Assembly: GCA_016706685.1 (NCBI GenBank)
Contig: JADJJE010000014.1
Span: 186,001 to 250,000, forward strand
DNA from: Sandaracinaceae bacterium
GTDB taxonomy: Bacteria > Myxococcota_A > Polyangia > Polyangiales > Houyiibacteriaceae
DNA: 64,000 nt
Direction: 5' to 3'
Shown here: piece by piece, positions 42,891-51,743 of the stretch
Layout: each line of letters begins with the position of its first letter
How positions within the stretch are numbered: position 1 is the first letter of the stretch
Translations under genes and position numbers: made by a program
The notes under the pieces: model-generated
Databases searched by the model: none
Seen by the model: only the letters and a program-made list of their open reading frames with translations
Told to the model about the DNA's origin: nothing

Positions 42891-45067
42891 TGCGCGGCGT
42901 CCAGCTCGATGCTCTGGAGGAGGATCTCCGCGATGTCGAGCTGCTTGACCGAGTCTTCCTTCTCTTGGTCCTTGAGGCCGTCGGTGAGCATGGTGGAGCA
43001 GAAGGGGCAGCCCGTGGCGATGGTGCTCGCGCCGGTGTCCAGCAGCTGCAGCGTGCGCTTGGTGTTCACGCGCTCGCCGTGCTCCTCCATGAACATCTGC
43101 GCGCCGCCGGCGCCGCAGCAGAGGCCCTTGCTCTTGTTCCAGTACTCCACCTCGACCAGCTCCACGCCGGCCTTCTCCAGCACCTCGCGCGGGGCGCTGT
43201 AGACGTCGTTGTAGCGGCCCAGGTAGCAGCTGTCGTGGTACGCGACCTTGCCGCCCACCTTCTTGGTGGGCGTGAGCTTGCCGCGCGCGATGAGCCCGTT
43301 GAGGAACTCGCTGTGGTGCACCACGTCGTAGTTGCCGCCGAAGTCGCTGTACTCGTTGCCCAGGGAGTTGAAGCAGTGCGGGCACGCCGTGATGATGGTG
43401 CGCTTGCCGTTCATGCCGTAGCCGTTGAGCGTCTCCACGTTCTGGGCGGCCAGGGTCTGGAAGAGGTACTCGTTGCCGCCGCGGCGCGCGGGGTCACCCG
43501 TGCAGGTCTCCTCGGTGCCCAGGATGGCGAAGTTCACGCCGCCCTGCTTGAGCAGCTGCACGGTGGCGCGGGCCACCTTCTTGGCGCGGTCGTCGAAGCT
43601 GGCGGCGCAGCCCACCCAGTACAGCACCTCGGCGTCGGGCGTGTCGCTCATGAGCGGCACGTTCAGGCCGTCGGCCCAGTCGGCGCGGTCCATGGCCGAG
43701 ATGTTCCACGGGTTGCCGTTGGTCTCGATGCCGTTGAACGCGGTCTGCAGCTGCGCCGGGAAGTCGTTCTTCATCATGACTTCTTCGCGCCGCATCCCGA
43801 TGATCTTGTCCACGTAGGTGATCATGACCGGGCACTGCTCTTCGCAGGCGCGGCAGCTGGTGCAGGCCCAGATGACGTCCGGGTGGATGATGTTGGGCAC
43901 CAGGTCCACGACCTGGCCGCTCTGGAAGTAGCCACCCTCGGGGGCCGGCGGGTTGGCGCGCATGGGCTCGGTGCCGTCACCCGTGGCAGCCGCTGCGGCC
44001 GCGTCGTCCTTCGGGTCGGTCACGGTATCGCCCTTGCCGAACATGGCCTCTTCGGTGTCGTAGAGGTGGTCGCGCAGCGCCAGCGTGAAGTGCTTGGGCG
44101 AGAGCTTCTTGTTCGTGATGTAGGCCGGGCAGTTGTCGCTGCAGCGCCCGCACTCGGTGCAGGTGTAGAGGTCCAGCAGGCCCTTGTACGTGAGGTCCGT
44201 GATGCGGTTGATGCCCAGCGTCTCTTCGCGCTCGACCTTGCCCTCGATGTCCTGGACCGTGGGCAGCGCGTTGTGGCGGCGCTGGTAGGCGAAGACGTTG
44301 GGGATGACCGTGATGATGTGGAAGTGCTTCGAGAACGGGAGGATGTTCAGGAAGATGAGCACGAACGCCGAGTGCCACCAGAAGCCCACGTGCTGGAGCA
44401 CGGTGAGCGGCGCCTGGCCGAGCTCGGCCCCGGAGAAGGCCATGGCCAGCAGCGAGCCGAACGGCTCGTACCAGGCCCAGTGCGTCTCGGCCCCCGTGGC
44501 GGCGTTCAGGATGGAGAGCGACGCCCCCACATAGAGGAAGTCGGCCACCATCATGGTGAAGATGATGCCCAGGATGACGTTGGGCTCGTTGCCCAGGGTC
44601 ATACGCGCGCCGCGCTGGCTGTACTTGGGGTCGCCATGGTCCACGCCCTTCTTCACCAGGCGGATGTACCAGAAGGCGAGGGCGCCCAGGACTGCGGCGC
44701 CAGCGGCCAGCTCCTTGATGAGCGAGTAGCCCTTGCCGAGGATGTGGTCGGTGCTGAGCAGACCCCAGAAGTCGAAGGTGGGGTCGAAGCCGCGGCCCCA
44801 GAGCATGATGCTATTGAGCAGCAGCACCTGGAACGCCATGAAGATGCCGACGTGCGCCAACCCCGCGAGGGTGTAGTTGGGCATCTTCTTCTGGAAGAAC
44901 GCGAAGATCATGAGCGTCTTCGTGCGGTCGAAGAGCTCGCCCGGGCGCGAGAGATCGAAGTCCGGATCAGGGACGCCGACCTTCAGCTGGCGGATGCGGC
45001 GCTTGGCGCTCCACGAAAAGAAGCCCAGGGTGGTCAGTAGGACCAGCGTCATGGCAATGGGGCTCAT
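42887..45067 (-). CDS. membrane-bound (Fe-S) heterodisulfide-reductase-like oxidoreductase
   Basis: A 726-residue redox protein. The N-terminal ~260 residues contain several membrane helices with histidines (AHVGIF, QHVGFWWHS, HFH), like a cytochrome-b/NarI-type quinone-reactive domain. Two [4Fe-4S] motifs follow: CTECGRCSDNCPAY from C303, and CTSCRACEEQCPV. Two CCG domains close the protein (WVGCAASFD...CPHCFNS and DSCYLGRY...CCGAGGAQMF). This layout occurs in FadF-like proteins proposed to pass electrons from ETF/acyl-CoA oxidation to the quinone pool. The ATG at 45067 is preceded by AGGAG. No ETF genes are adjacent in this window. Confidence 0.8.
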   Translation of the reverse strand: MSPIAMTLVLLTTLGFFSWSAKRRIRQLKVGVPDPDFDLSRPGELFDRTKTLMIFAFFQKKMPNYTLAGLAHVGIFMAFQVLLLNSIMLWGRGFDPTFDFWGLLSTDHILGKGYSLIKELAAGAAVLGALAFWYIRLVKKGVDHGDPKYSQRGARMTLGNEPNVILGIIFTMMVADFLYVGASLSILNAATGAETHWAWYEPFGSLLAMAFSGAELGQAPLTVLQHVGFWWHSAFVLIFLNILPFSKHFHIITVIPNVFAYQRRHNALPTVQDIEGKVEREETLGINRITDLTYKGLLDLYTCTECGRCSDNCPAYITNKKLSPKHFTLALRDHLYDTEEAMFGKGDTVTDPKDDAAAAAATGDGTEPMRANPPAPEGGYFQSGQVVDLVPNIIHPDVIWACTSCRACEEQCPVMITYVDKIIGMRREEVMMKNDFPAQLQTAFNGIETNGNPWNISAMDRADWADGLNVPLMSDTPDAEVLYWVGCAASFDDRAKKVARATVQLLKQGGVNFAILGTEETCTGDPARRGGNEYLFQTLAAQNVETLNGYGMNGKRTIITACPHCFNSLGNEYSDFGGNYDVVHHSEFLNGLIARGKLTPTKKVGGKVAYHDSCYLGRYNDVYSAPREVLEKAGVELVEVEYWNKSKGLCCGAGGAQMFMEEHGERVNTKRTLQLLDTGASTIATGCPFCSTMLTDGLKDQEKEDSVKQLDIAEILLQSIELDAAQ

Positions 45068-45237
45068 GGATCTCTTGCTCCTGTAGTCCCCGGCTCGCGG
45101 CTCGGGGCTGTATTGCGTACCCCACCCGTCCACGCGGACGGTGACTCGGGGGCTAGTCGGGTTCTAGAAGTGGACCGAACCCGTGTCAAACCCGCCGCCG
45201 GCAACAAGCGTCACCAGAGCGCCCGGTGGGGGCTTCT

Positions 45238-45795
45238 TCAGCGCGGCAGCTTGGCGTCGAAGAACGCCTTGAGCTTCACCAGGTTCTTCTCTTCGCGGGA
45301 GAAGCTGGGGGCTTCGAAGCCACGGACGAAGTTGCGCACGTCGTCCACGAAGGACTGCTGGGTGCTTTCGTCCTCGAGGATGTCCTGCACCGAGCGGCCG
45401 CGGGCGGCGCCCTTGCGCAGGCCCTTCACGTACGCCTTCAGGCGATCGTAGTCCTTGCCCAGGAACTCGCGGATGATGTCGCAGTCGTTGGCCAGGCGGC
45501 CGAGCGAGCGCATGCGGTCCGCCGGGACGCCGCTGATGTCCCCGTCGCTGGCCAGCTCGGCGGCCACACGCAGCACGAACGCGTCGTCCAGGTAGCCGAT
45601 GTCGTCGATGCCGTCCGGGATGAGGTCGAGGCTCTTGAAGAGGTAGTTCACCCCGCCAGCGATGCACTCTCGCGCTTCGTTGGAGATACCAGTGACCGGC
45701 ACGAGCTCCACCAGCTCCGACGCGTCCTCCCCGAGGCCACGCAGCCACGCCGGGAAAAGGTCAAGGTACTTGGTCTGATCGTTGTCTTGGCTCAT
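45238..45795 (-). CDS. DUF1232-domain protein
   Basis: A 185-residue soluble protein. The segment NYLFKSLDLIPDGIDDIGYLDDAFVLRVAAELA in essence is the DUF1232 (YkvA-like) signature, a short amphipathic element with an LIPD core of unknown function. No signal peptide or long membrane helix is present. AAAGG lies upstream of the ATG at 45795. It precedes the Fe-S oxidoreductase on the same strand across a 170-bp gap that contains a 6-bp hairpin (CCGTCC/GGACGG, 45126-45141) but no other gene. It diverges from the PEGA gene. Confidence 0.75.
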   Translation of the reverse strand: MSQDNDQTKYLDLFPAWLRGLGEDASELVELVPVTGISNEARECIAGGVNYLFKSLDLIPDGIDDIGYLDDAFVLRVAAELASDGDISGVPADRMRSLGRLANDCDIIREFLGKDYDRLKAYVKGLRKGAARGRSVQDILEDESTQQSFVDDVRNFVRGFEAPSFSREEKNLVKLKAFFDAKLPR

Positions 45796-45839
45796 GGGGA
45801 CGCCCTTTATCCTGCTCGTGTCGTGCCGAAGCTCGGGCG

Positions 45840-46601
45840 ATGATAGAGAACACTAGCGTGATGAAGCAAGGACTACCCGAACCCCGGTCGACGCATTCCT
45901 GGACGCTGGCGCGCGCCGCCCAGCTCGGCCTCGGGCTCTCCGTGTTGGGCCTCGTCGTCGCTCCGGGCGGCGCCGTGGCGCAAGAGAGCGCGCTGGTCAT
46001 GGTGGCGGACACGGGCGGGTTGCCACCCGAGGAGGCGCGTTCGGCCTTCGCTGCGCTGCTGGCCGAGCTGCGCACGCGACACCCCTCGAGCGATCTCCGG
46101 GCGGACAGCGCGCGCGCCCCCGCCGAGGCGTTCGTGGCCTGCGAGCTCTCTCGCTGTCGCGCTTCGCTCATGCTGCGCTGGCATGCGTTCGCCGTGCTGA
46201 TGGTCACCTTCGTGGCTGGCGAAGCCGGGTCCGGGCAGCCCCCGCACGTGCTGCTGGACGTCTACGACGCGGGTGGCCAGCGCACCGCGAACGTGGCCAT
46301 CGAGCTGGTGGCCGGCGAGACGGGCTCCTACCGCGACGCCCTCCGGAGGGGCCTCGAGTCGTTGTCGCTGCCGCACCCCACCTTCGCACCCCTGTTGGTG
46401 ACTTGTGACGTGGCCGGTGCGCGGGTGTTCGTGGACGACCGGCCTCTCGGCGTGGTGCCCCTCGGCGTGCTGCGCGTGTCGCCGGGTCGTCACCGCGTGC
46501 ACGTGTCCGCGGCGGGCCACGTTTCGCACACGCAGACCGTGGACGTTCCTCCGAGCGGCGCGCGCGTGGACCTTCGCCTGCAGGCGAGCGGGGCGCCATG
46601 A
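45840..46601 (+). CDS. secreted or periplasmic PEGA-domain protein
   Basis: A protein of up to 253 residues. A signal peptide (LGLGLSVLGLVVAPGGAVAQE) follows a short leader; the true start may be the ATG at 45861 rather than 45840. The C-terminal ~70 residues (VTCDVAGARVFVDDRPLGVVPL...VSPGRHRVHVSAAGH) form a PEGA domain, a small beta-fold common in surface proteins of myxobacteria. The middle part has two cysteines and no recognised motif. The next gene, a TPR-type lipoprotein, overlaps it by four bases (ATGA), so the two are made together and may interact. Confidence 0.75.
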   Translation: MIENTSVMKQGLPEPRSTHSWTLARAAQLGLGLSVLGLVVAPGGAVAQESALVMVADTGGLPPEEARSAFAALLAELRTRHPSSDLRADSARAPAEAFVACELSRCRASLMLRWHAFAVLMVTFVAGEAGSGQPPHVLLDVYDAGGQRTANVAIELVAGETGSYRDALRRGLESLSLPHPTFAPLLVTCDVAGARVFVDDRPLGVVPLGVLRVSPGRHRVHVSAAGHVSHTQTVDVPPSGARVDLRLQASGAP

Positions 46602-47740
46602 CGCGCAAGCCGCACGCCGTCCTCAGTGCCGCGGCTGTCCTCCTCTGGGCTGTGAGCGCGCTGGGCTGCGCAGCCAGCACGCCGCACGTCGCACGCGCCA
46701 CGGAGGAGGGCGGGGTGAGCACGGGCCCCTACGTCTCGCCCTACCAGTACGAGCACTACCTGCGGGGTGAGCTCGCCCTGGCCTCCGGGCAGCCGGCGCA
46801 GGCCGCCCGCGAGTTCGCCCTGGCACGCACCGGCTCGGCCGACGACGCGTGGCTGCGGGCGCGTCACGCGCAGGCGCTCACCGACGCGGGGGAGTGGGAG
46901 CGCGCCGGTCGCGTGCTGGACGACTCGCTCGTGCGCTTTCCGCGCTCGCTCGAGCTGCACCTCACGCGTGCGCGCTGGGCGGAAGGGCAGGGCCGCGAGG
47001 AGGCTGCGCTGGCTGCGCTCATCCAGGCCGAAGAGGTGTCTCGAGGCGCGCCTGCGGGCGCACTGGCGCACGCCGCCTTGCTTTCGCGCCTAGGGCGTGA
47101 CGCGGACGCCGAGGCCGTGCTGGACCGCTTCTTGGCGCGCAGCCCGCACGCTCACGCCTACGCGGCGCGGCTCGAGCTGGCGCTGCGGCGGGCACAGCTC
47201 GACGTGGCCGTGCAGGTGGTGCGCGCGTGGTCGGAGCACCCGCCCCGAGAGCGTGCGGCGCTCCGCCGTGTCGCCGCCCTGGCGCTCGAGCAGGGGCGTC
47301 CCGAGCTGACGCTCAGCTTGTTGACGGCGCCGACGGGGCCGGAGGAGCGCCTGCTGTGTCTGCGCGCGCATGCGCAGACGGGGCGCTATGCCGAGGCGGA
47401 GGCCGAGCTCGCGCTGGTGCGCGACCAGGACGTGGGCGGGCTCGAGCAGCGCGCGTCGCTCTACCTGCTGGTGCGCCGCGCGGACGTGGCGCTCGAACTG
47501 CTGGGCGAGATCGTGGCACGGCCCGAGGTGGCCACTCCTGCCCAGGCCCTCTTGATCGGAGCCTGCCTCTTGCAGCGGGGTCAGCCTGCCGACGCGGCGG
47601 GCTGGTTCGCGCGTGTCCCGTCCGACTCCACGGACGGCAACGCAGCGCGCGAGCAGCTGGGCCGTGCGTTGCGCGCAGCAGGCCTCCCGGCGCTGGCCGC
47701 CGAGGTGCACGTTCGCGCCGCGAACGGCTCCGAGCGCTAG
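46598..47740 (+). CDS. tetratricopeptide-like repeat lipoprotein
   Basis: A 380-residue predicted lipoprotein (C24 in ALGC). From ~45 onward it is almost entirely Ala/Leu/Arg-rich helix pairs with TPR-type spacing, for example YLRGELALASGQPAQAAREF, ARHAQALTDAGEWERAGRVL and AALLSRLGRDADAEAVLDRF. It is probably an envelope scaffold that binds partner proteins; the translationally coupled PEGA protein is the obvious candidate. Its stop faces the REC-HTH regulator gene with 25 nt between. No enzymatic signature is seen. Confidence 0.75.
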   Translation: MTRKPHAVLSAAAVLLWAVSALGCAASTPHVARATEEGGVSTGPYVSPYQYEHYLRGELALASGQPAQAAREFALARTGSADDAWLRARHAQALTDAGEWERAGRVLDDSLVRFPRSLELHLTRARWAEGQGREEAALAALIQAEEVSRGAPAGALAHAALLSRLGRDADAEAVLDRFLARSPHAHAYAARLELALRRAQLDVAVQVVRAWSEHPPRERAALRRVAALALEQGRPELTLSLLTAPTGPEERLLCLRAHAQTGRYAEAEAELALVRDQDVGGLEQRASLYLLVRRADVALELLGEIVARPEVATPAQALLIGACLLQRGQPADAAGWFARVPSDSTDGNAAREQLGRALRAAGLPALAAEVHVRAANGSER

Positions 47741-47765
47741 ACGGGGCCGCACCCGGCCCAGATCC

Positions 47766-48374
47766 CTAGTACTCGCCGAAGAGGTCTTGGATGCGGACGT
47801 CCAGCGCGGACGCGATCTTGTAGAGCGAGCTGATGCTGGCGCTCGACTCGGCGCGCTCGATCTGGCTGAGCAGCGAGACGCTCAGGTTGGTGCGCCGGGA
47901 GAGCAGCTTGAGCGTGAGCCCAGCGTCCTTGCGGAGGCGGCGGATGGACTCGCCGATGACCTTGTGGAGGTCCTCTTCCGGCGTCCGGGAGAGACCCTTC
48001 TTCCGGAGCACGCGCTCGAGCACGGCGCGGAACTCGTCCGGGTTGAAGGGCTTCTTCAGGTAGTCGACCGCGTCCAGCTTCATGCTCTGGACGGCCGTGT
48101 CGAGCGAAGGATAGCCCGTGAAGATGACGACAGCGATGTCCTTGTCGATGCGCCGGACGCGCTCGAGGACCTCGACGCCGTCCATCTTGGGCATCATCAG
48201 ATCCAGTACCAGCAGATGGTATCCACCCGCTCGTACGGTGTCTTCCACGGCCTGCGGATCGTTCAAGGTCGTGACCTCGAAGCCATCCGCCGTCAGGAAG
48301 GTCTCCATGAATTCACAGATGGCTTTGTCGTCGTCGACGACCAGCACACGGACTTGTTGGGGCAGCTTCGGCAT
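47766..48374 (-). CDS. response regulator with receiver and Cro/CI-type HTH domains
   Basis: A 202-residue protein. The receiver domain has acidic D14/D15, phospho-acceptor D58 (LVLDLMMPKMDG) and the KKPFNPDEF switch. Instead of a winged-helix or LuxR output domain, the C-terminus (~135-198) is an XRE/Cro-type helix-turn-helix (GLTLKLLSRRTNLSVSLLSQ), of the kind that binds palindromic DNA. No histidine kinase gene is adjacent. The ATG at 48374 is used because an upstream in-frame start at 48401 lies in a palindrome. That perfect 8-bp palindrome (48394-48417), 19 nt before the start, could be its own operator. Confidence 0.82.
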   Translation of the reverse strand: MPKLPQQVRVLVVDDDKAICEFMETFLTADGFEVTTLNDPQAVEDTVRAGGYHLLVLDLMMPKMDGVEVLERVRRIDKDIAVVIFTGYPSLDTAVQSMKLDAVDYLKKPFNPDEFRAVLERVLRKKGLSRTPEEDLHKVIGESIRRLRKDAGLTLKLLSRRTNLSVSLLSQIERAESSASISSLYKIASALDVRIQDLFGEY

Positions 48375-48393
48375 AGTTACGTTCCCGTAAGGC

Positions 48394-48417
48394 TGGCCCA
48401 AACCCTCGATTGGGCCA
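48394..48417. promoter_or_regulatory. palindrome between tRNA-Pro and the REC-HTH regulator gene
   Basis: TGGCCCAA (48394-48401) and TTGGGCCA (48410-48417) form a perfect 8-bp inverted repeat with eight bases between. It lies downstream of the tRNA and upstream of the regulator on the same strand. It could end tRNA transcription, but with no T-tract a regulator binding site is at least as likely. Confidence 0.4.
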
Positions 48418-48441
48418 ACTATTTTTCGCTGCGGGAGGAAA

Positions 48442-48518
48442 TGGTCGGGGCGAGAGGATTCGAACCTCCGGCCTCACGGTCCCGAACCGTGCGCGCTACC
48501 AAACTGCGCTACGCCCCG
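48442..48518 (-). tRNA. tRNA-Pro (CGG)
   Basis: Read on the minus strand this folds as a full 77-nt cloverleaf. The acceptor stem is CGGGGCG with CGCCCCG, the D arm GCGC...GCGC, and the anticodon stem CACGG/CCGTG with loop TTCGGGA. The T arm is GGAGG-TTCGAAT-CCTCT, and ACCA is encoded at the 3' end. The anticodon CGG (48482-48484) reads proline CCG codons, which are frequent in this GC-rich DNA. No integrase or attachment-site duplication is visible beside it. Confidence 0.97.
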
Positions 48519-48557
48519 TTTGAGCCGGGCGGAACCTAGCTCCCGGCCTTGGGGCTG

Positions 48558-49976
48558 TCAACGAATGAAACGAAATACTTGGTAGGCATCTGCGCTGCTT
48601 TCCACGCCGCTGGTCCACGGGCCGATTCGCACCGCGCCGTCGTCGTCGGCCGCCACGCAGGAGCCCTCCTCGAAGGGCAGCGCGCGCAGCCCGAGCGCCG
48701 CGGCACCGCGTGCCACGGCAGCACCCTCTTCCATGAGCGGAGAGCACACCGCGTACACCAGCACGCCGCCGGGCCGCAGCAGGCGGGCCGCGTTCGCCAG
48801 CAGTCGCCCCTGGAGCTGGCCCATGCGCGCCGGATCCTCGGGCGTGAGCCGCAGCAGCAGCTCGGGGCGCCGATGGAACGTACCGGCGCCCGTGCAGGGG
48901 GCGTCCAGTAGCACGCGATCGAATTGCCCCTCGAGCCCGGCGCAGCCCACCTCGAGGTTGGCGCACACCAGCTCCACCTCGGTGTCACAGCCCACCCGGC
49001 GCAGGGCCATGGGGATCTGCTCGAGGCGCGCCTCGTGGAGCTCGATGGCGCTCACGCGCCCCTCGTGGCCCACCGCCTCGGCCAGCTGCAGCGTCTTGCC
49101 GCCGCGGCCCGAGCAGGCGTCTGCCACCCGCTCACCGGGCTGCGCGCCGACCAGCGCGCCCACCAGCTGCGAGCCGATCTCCTGGACCACGAAGTCCCCG
49201 CGCTCGAACCCGGCGAGCTCGCGCGGGTCACCCACGCGCCGCGCACGCAGCGCCGTGGGCAGCGCGGCGAGGCGCTCGAAGACGTGGCCGGCGAGCTCGC
49301 GCGCCCCGTCGGCATCCTCAGCGTCGCTCTCGAGCGCGGGGCTGGTCTCGGGTGCGGCAGGACCCGCCGCGAGGGCTGCCAGCACCGCGCTCACATCGCG
49401 ACCCGCAGACACCCGCAGATCGAGCGGCGGGGGCAGCGGGCGCGCCTCGATCAGCGTGGCGGCACGCCCCCGCCCGAGCGATGTCTCGAGCGCGCGCTCG
49501 AACCAGGCCGGCAGCGCCACGCGCGTGGGCGGCGCCGGGTGCTCGGGGCGCTCCTTCGCGAGCCCGCGTAGCACCGCGTTGACGAAGCCCGCCACGCGCT
49601 GGCCGCGCGCCTCGCGCACCGCGTTCACGCTGGCGTTCACGGCGGCGTGCGGCGGCACCCGCGAGAGGTGCTGCAGCTGATAGACACCCACCCGCAGCGC
49701 GGCGCGGGTGAGCGCGTCCACGCGGCCAGAGCGAGAGAGCCGCGCCTCGATGCGCGCGTCGAGCGCCGGCAGGGTGCGCAGCACGCCGTACACGATCTCG
49801 GCGCAGAGGGCGGCGTCCCGTCCGCTCACGCTGCGCCGCTTCAGCTCGGCATCGAGAGCGCGGCTGGCCCACGCTTCCTCTTGATCCACGCGACGCAGCA
49901 CCTCGATGGCGATGGCGCGCGCGTCCGGGCTCAGGGGGCGCTGCTGGTCTCGGGGAGATCGGGGGTGTCCGGCCAT
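48558..49976 (-). CDS. rsmB: 16S rRNA (cytosine-C5)-methyltransferase RsmB
   Basis: A 472-residue protein with an N-terminal NusB-like RNA-binding domain (~15-150) and a C-terminal Rossmann methyltransferase of the NOL1/NOP2/sun family. The SAM-binding region reads VADACSGRGGKTLQLAEA. The two catalytic cysteines lie in DAPCTGAGTFHRRPE (motif IV) and YAVCSPLMEEG (motif VI). RsmB methylates C967 of 16S rRNA. A ~50-residue acidic/Ala-rich insert between the domains makes it a little longer than E. coli RsmB. The ATG at 49976 lies 46 bases inside the end of rseP. Confidence 0.88.
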   Translation of the reverse strand: MAGHPRSPRDQQRPLSPDARAIAIEVLRRVDQEEAWASRALDAELKRRSVSGRDAALCAEIVYGVLRTLPALDARIEARLSRSGRVDALTRAALRVGVYQLQHLSRVPPHAAVNASVNAVREARGQRVAGFVNAVLRGLAKERPEHPAPPTRVALPAWFERALETSLGRGRAATLIEARPLPPPLDLRVSAGRDVSAVLAALAAGPAAPETSPALESDAEDADGARELAGHVFERLAALPTALRARRVGDPRELAGFERGDFVVQEIGSQLVGALVGAQPGERVADACSGRGGKTLQLAEAVGHEGRVSAIELHEARLEQIPMALRRVGCDTEVELVCANLEVGCAGLEGQFDRVLLDAPCTGAGTFHRRPELLLRLTPEDPARMGQLQGRLLANAARLLRPGGVLVYAVCSPLMEEGAAVARGAAALGLRALPFEEGSCVAADDDGAVRIGPWTSGVESSADAYQVFRFIR

Positions 49977-51634
49977 AGGCGCTCGATGTCGTTCTTGAAG
50001 GCGATCGCCATCATGAGCAAGAGCAGCACCAGCCCCACCAGGCCGGCTTGCTCGCGGCGCCGTCGCGAGATGGGGCGCCGCAGCACCGACTCCACCAGGA
50101 AGAAGAGCAGGTGCCCGCCGTCCAGCATGGGGATGGGCAGCAGGTTGAGGATGCCGAGGTTGACGCTGACGAAGGCCATCAGGCGCAGGTAGTCGCTGGT
50201 GCCGGCCTGTGCCGCGCGGCCCGTCTCTTCGTAGACGCTGATCGGCCCGCCGATGGACTTCACGGTGATGCGCCCCTGGAACAGCCGCAGCAGCGAGTAC
50301 AGCGTCAGCTCCACCATGCGGCGCGTCTCGTCCACCGCCACGCCGGCTGCGTACGCGAGCGCGTTGTCGGGCGCCACCGCTGGCAGGATGGTGACCGGGC
50401 GGAACCCGTCGATTCCGATGACCACGCGGTCGTAGCGCTCTCCATGTGGCGTGATGCCCTGCGCGCGGGGGAGCACCACGCGCCCCTCGTGCAGACGATC
50501 GCCGCGGCGCCACTCGATGTGGTGCTCGCCGCCCTCGTGGCTACCCAGCAGGTCCACCACGTCGGCCCAGGCACGCACCACGTGACCGTCCACCGTGATG
50601 ATGCGGTCTCCGGGCAGCAGCCCCATGCGGTGCTCCGCCGAGCCCGCGCGCACGTACGCCACATAGGTGGCGGCGCTCTCGAGGCCCACGCGGTGGAGCG
50701 CATCGCCGGCCCCTGGCGGCGCCACCAGTGAGGTGAATTGCGGGCGGTACACGTCCAGCTCCACCAGCCCGCCGAGCGCGCCCTCGAGGCGCTCCGGGCG
50801 CAGCAGGGTGACGGGGATCAGGGCTTGTGTCCCGAGCGGCCCGCGCGCTTGCTGGAGCGTCTCGATGCGCGTCCCGCCCAGCCCCAGGATGCGGTCGAAG
50901 GTGCGGATGCCCGAGCGCGCGGCCACGCTGGCTGGCGAGGTGACCCCCACGATGGGCAGCGGGCTCGCGGGGCTGATGCCCACCAGGCCCACGCGCTCCA
51001 CCACACCCAACTCCGGGATGCGAGGGCTCTCGCCCGGGGCGGCCAGCAGCACCTCGGCCCAACGCTCGCGCTCGCCCCGTGGGCCGGTGCCGCCGGGCTC
51101 GCGCTCCACCTCGAAGACCACCAGCTCGCCCGGGTGCTCGCGCACGATGTGAGACACCGCACTGAACGTGGACACCGGCTGACCGTTCACGGCGACCACG
51201 CGGTCGCCCGGCAGGATCAGGCCGTCTGCCGGCATGCCCGGGCGCACGGAGCCCACCTCGGACGGCGTGAGCATGGCGTCTGCCCCCAGCGTGACGAAGA
51301 AGAACAACGCCAGGGGGAAGAACAGGTTCATGGCGGGACCAGCCAGCACGATGACCACGCGGCGCCAGATGGACTGCGCGAAGAAGCTGCGGGGGCGGTC
51401 TTCCACGCGCACGTAGTCGCGCGGGCTCTCGCCCAGCATGCGCACGTAGCCCCCGAGGGGCAGGATCCCCACGCGGTACACCGTGTCGCCCCACTTGAAG
51501 GAAGCGAGCGTGGGGCCGAACCCCAGGCTGAACGTCTCCACCTTGACCCCGAAGAGCTTGGCCCAGGTGAAGTGGCCGAGCTCGTGGACGAAGATCAGCA
51601 CTCCCACGAGCATCACGAAGTAGACGAGGTTCAT
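49931..51634 (-). CDS. rseP: RseP-type site-2 intramembrane zinc protease
   Basis: A 567-residue membrane metalloprotease. The zinc-binding HELGH is at 17-21 in the first membrane helix, and the second metal motif NLLPIPMLDG ends near residue 506. The region between contains three PDZ-like segments (~125-195, ~200-270, ~310-385), one more than usual, which explains the length beyond the ~450 residues of E. coli RseP. The family cleaves membrane-bound anti-sigma factors and leftover signal peptides. The ATG at 51634 starts directly with the catalytic helix; the longer open frame adds an Arg/Ala-rich leader. rsmB overlaps its 3' end. Confidence 0.88.
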   Translation of the reverse strand: MNLVYFVMLVGVLIFVHELGHFTWAKLFGVKVETFSLGFGPTLASFKWGDTVYRVGILPLGGYVRMLGESPRDYVRVEDRPRSFFAQSIWRRVVIVLAGPAMNLFFPLALFFFVTLGADAMLTPSEVGSVRPGMPADGLILPGDRVVAVNGQPVSTFSAVSHIVREHPGELVVFEVEREPGGTGPRGERERWAEVLLAAPGESPRIPELGVVERVGLVGISPASPLPIVGVTSPASVAARSGIRTFDRILGLGGTRIETLQQARGPLGTQALIPVTLLRPERLEGALGGLVELDVYRPQFTSLVAPPGAGDALHRVGLESAATYVAYVRAGSAEHRMGLLPGDRIITVDGHVVRAWADVVDLLGSHEGGEHHIEWRRGDRLHEGRVVLPRAQGITPHGERYDRVVIGIDGFRPVTILPAVAPDNALAYAAGVAVDETRRMVELTLYSLLRLFQGRITVKSIGGPISVYEETGRAAQAGTSDYLRLMAFVSVNLGILNLLPIPMLDGGHLLFFLVESVLRRPISRRRREQAGLVGLVLLLLMMAIAFKNDIERLWPDTPDLPETSSAP

Positions 51635-51703
51635 CGAGGCGGCGGCACAGAGGGAACGAGCGCGGGCCAAGCGGGCCCTCGCGGTGTATCCTGTCACGGA
51701 TCG

Positions 51704-51721
51704 TCGGCACGCGCGTGCCGA
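51704..51721. promoter_or_regulatory. 18-bp perfect palindrome upstream of the beta-helix gene
   Basis: TCGGCACGCGCGTGCCGA is its own reverse complement. It lies 22 nt before the ATG of the beta-helix lipoprotein, in the 109-bp gap shared with the divergent rseP gene. It could be an operator or a stem in the 5' leader; AGGAAAGG, the ribosome-binding site, follows it. Confidence 0.45.
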
Positions 51722-51743
51722 GCCCTAGGAAAGGCACTCCACT

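Noticed and set aside
45126..45141. CCGTCC/GGACGG hairpin as a terminator of the DUF1232 gene
   Set aside because: Six-bp stem with no T-tract and nearly 100 nt from the stop; noted in the gene entry but not called as a feature.
48442..48518. tRNA-Pro as an integration site of a genomic island
   Set aside because: No integrase, no duplicated tRNA 3' end and ordinary housekeeping genes (rsmB, rseP) on one side.
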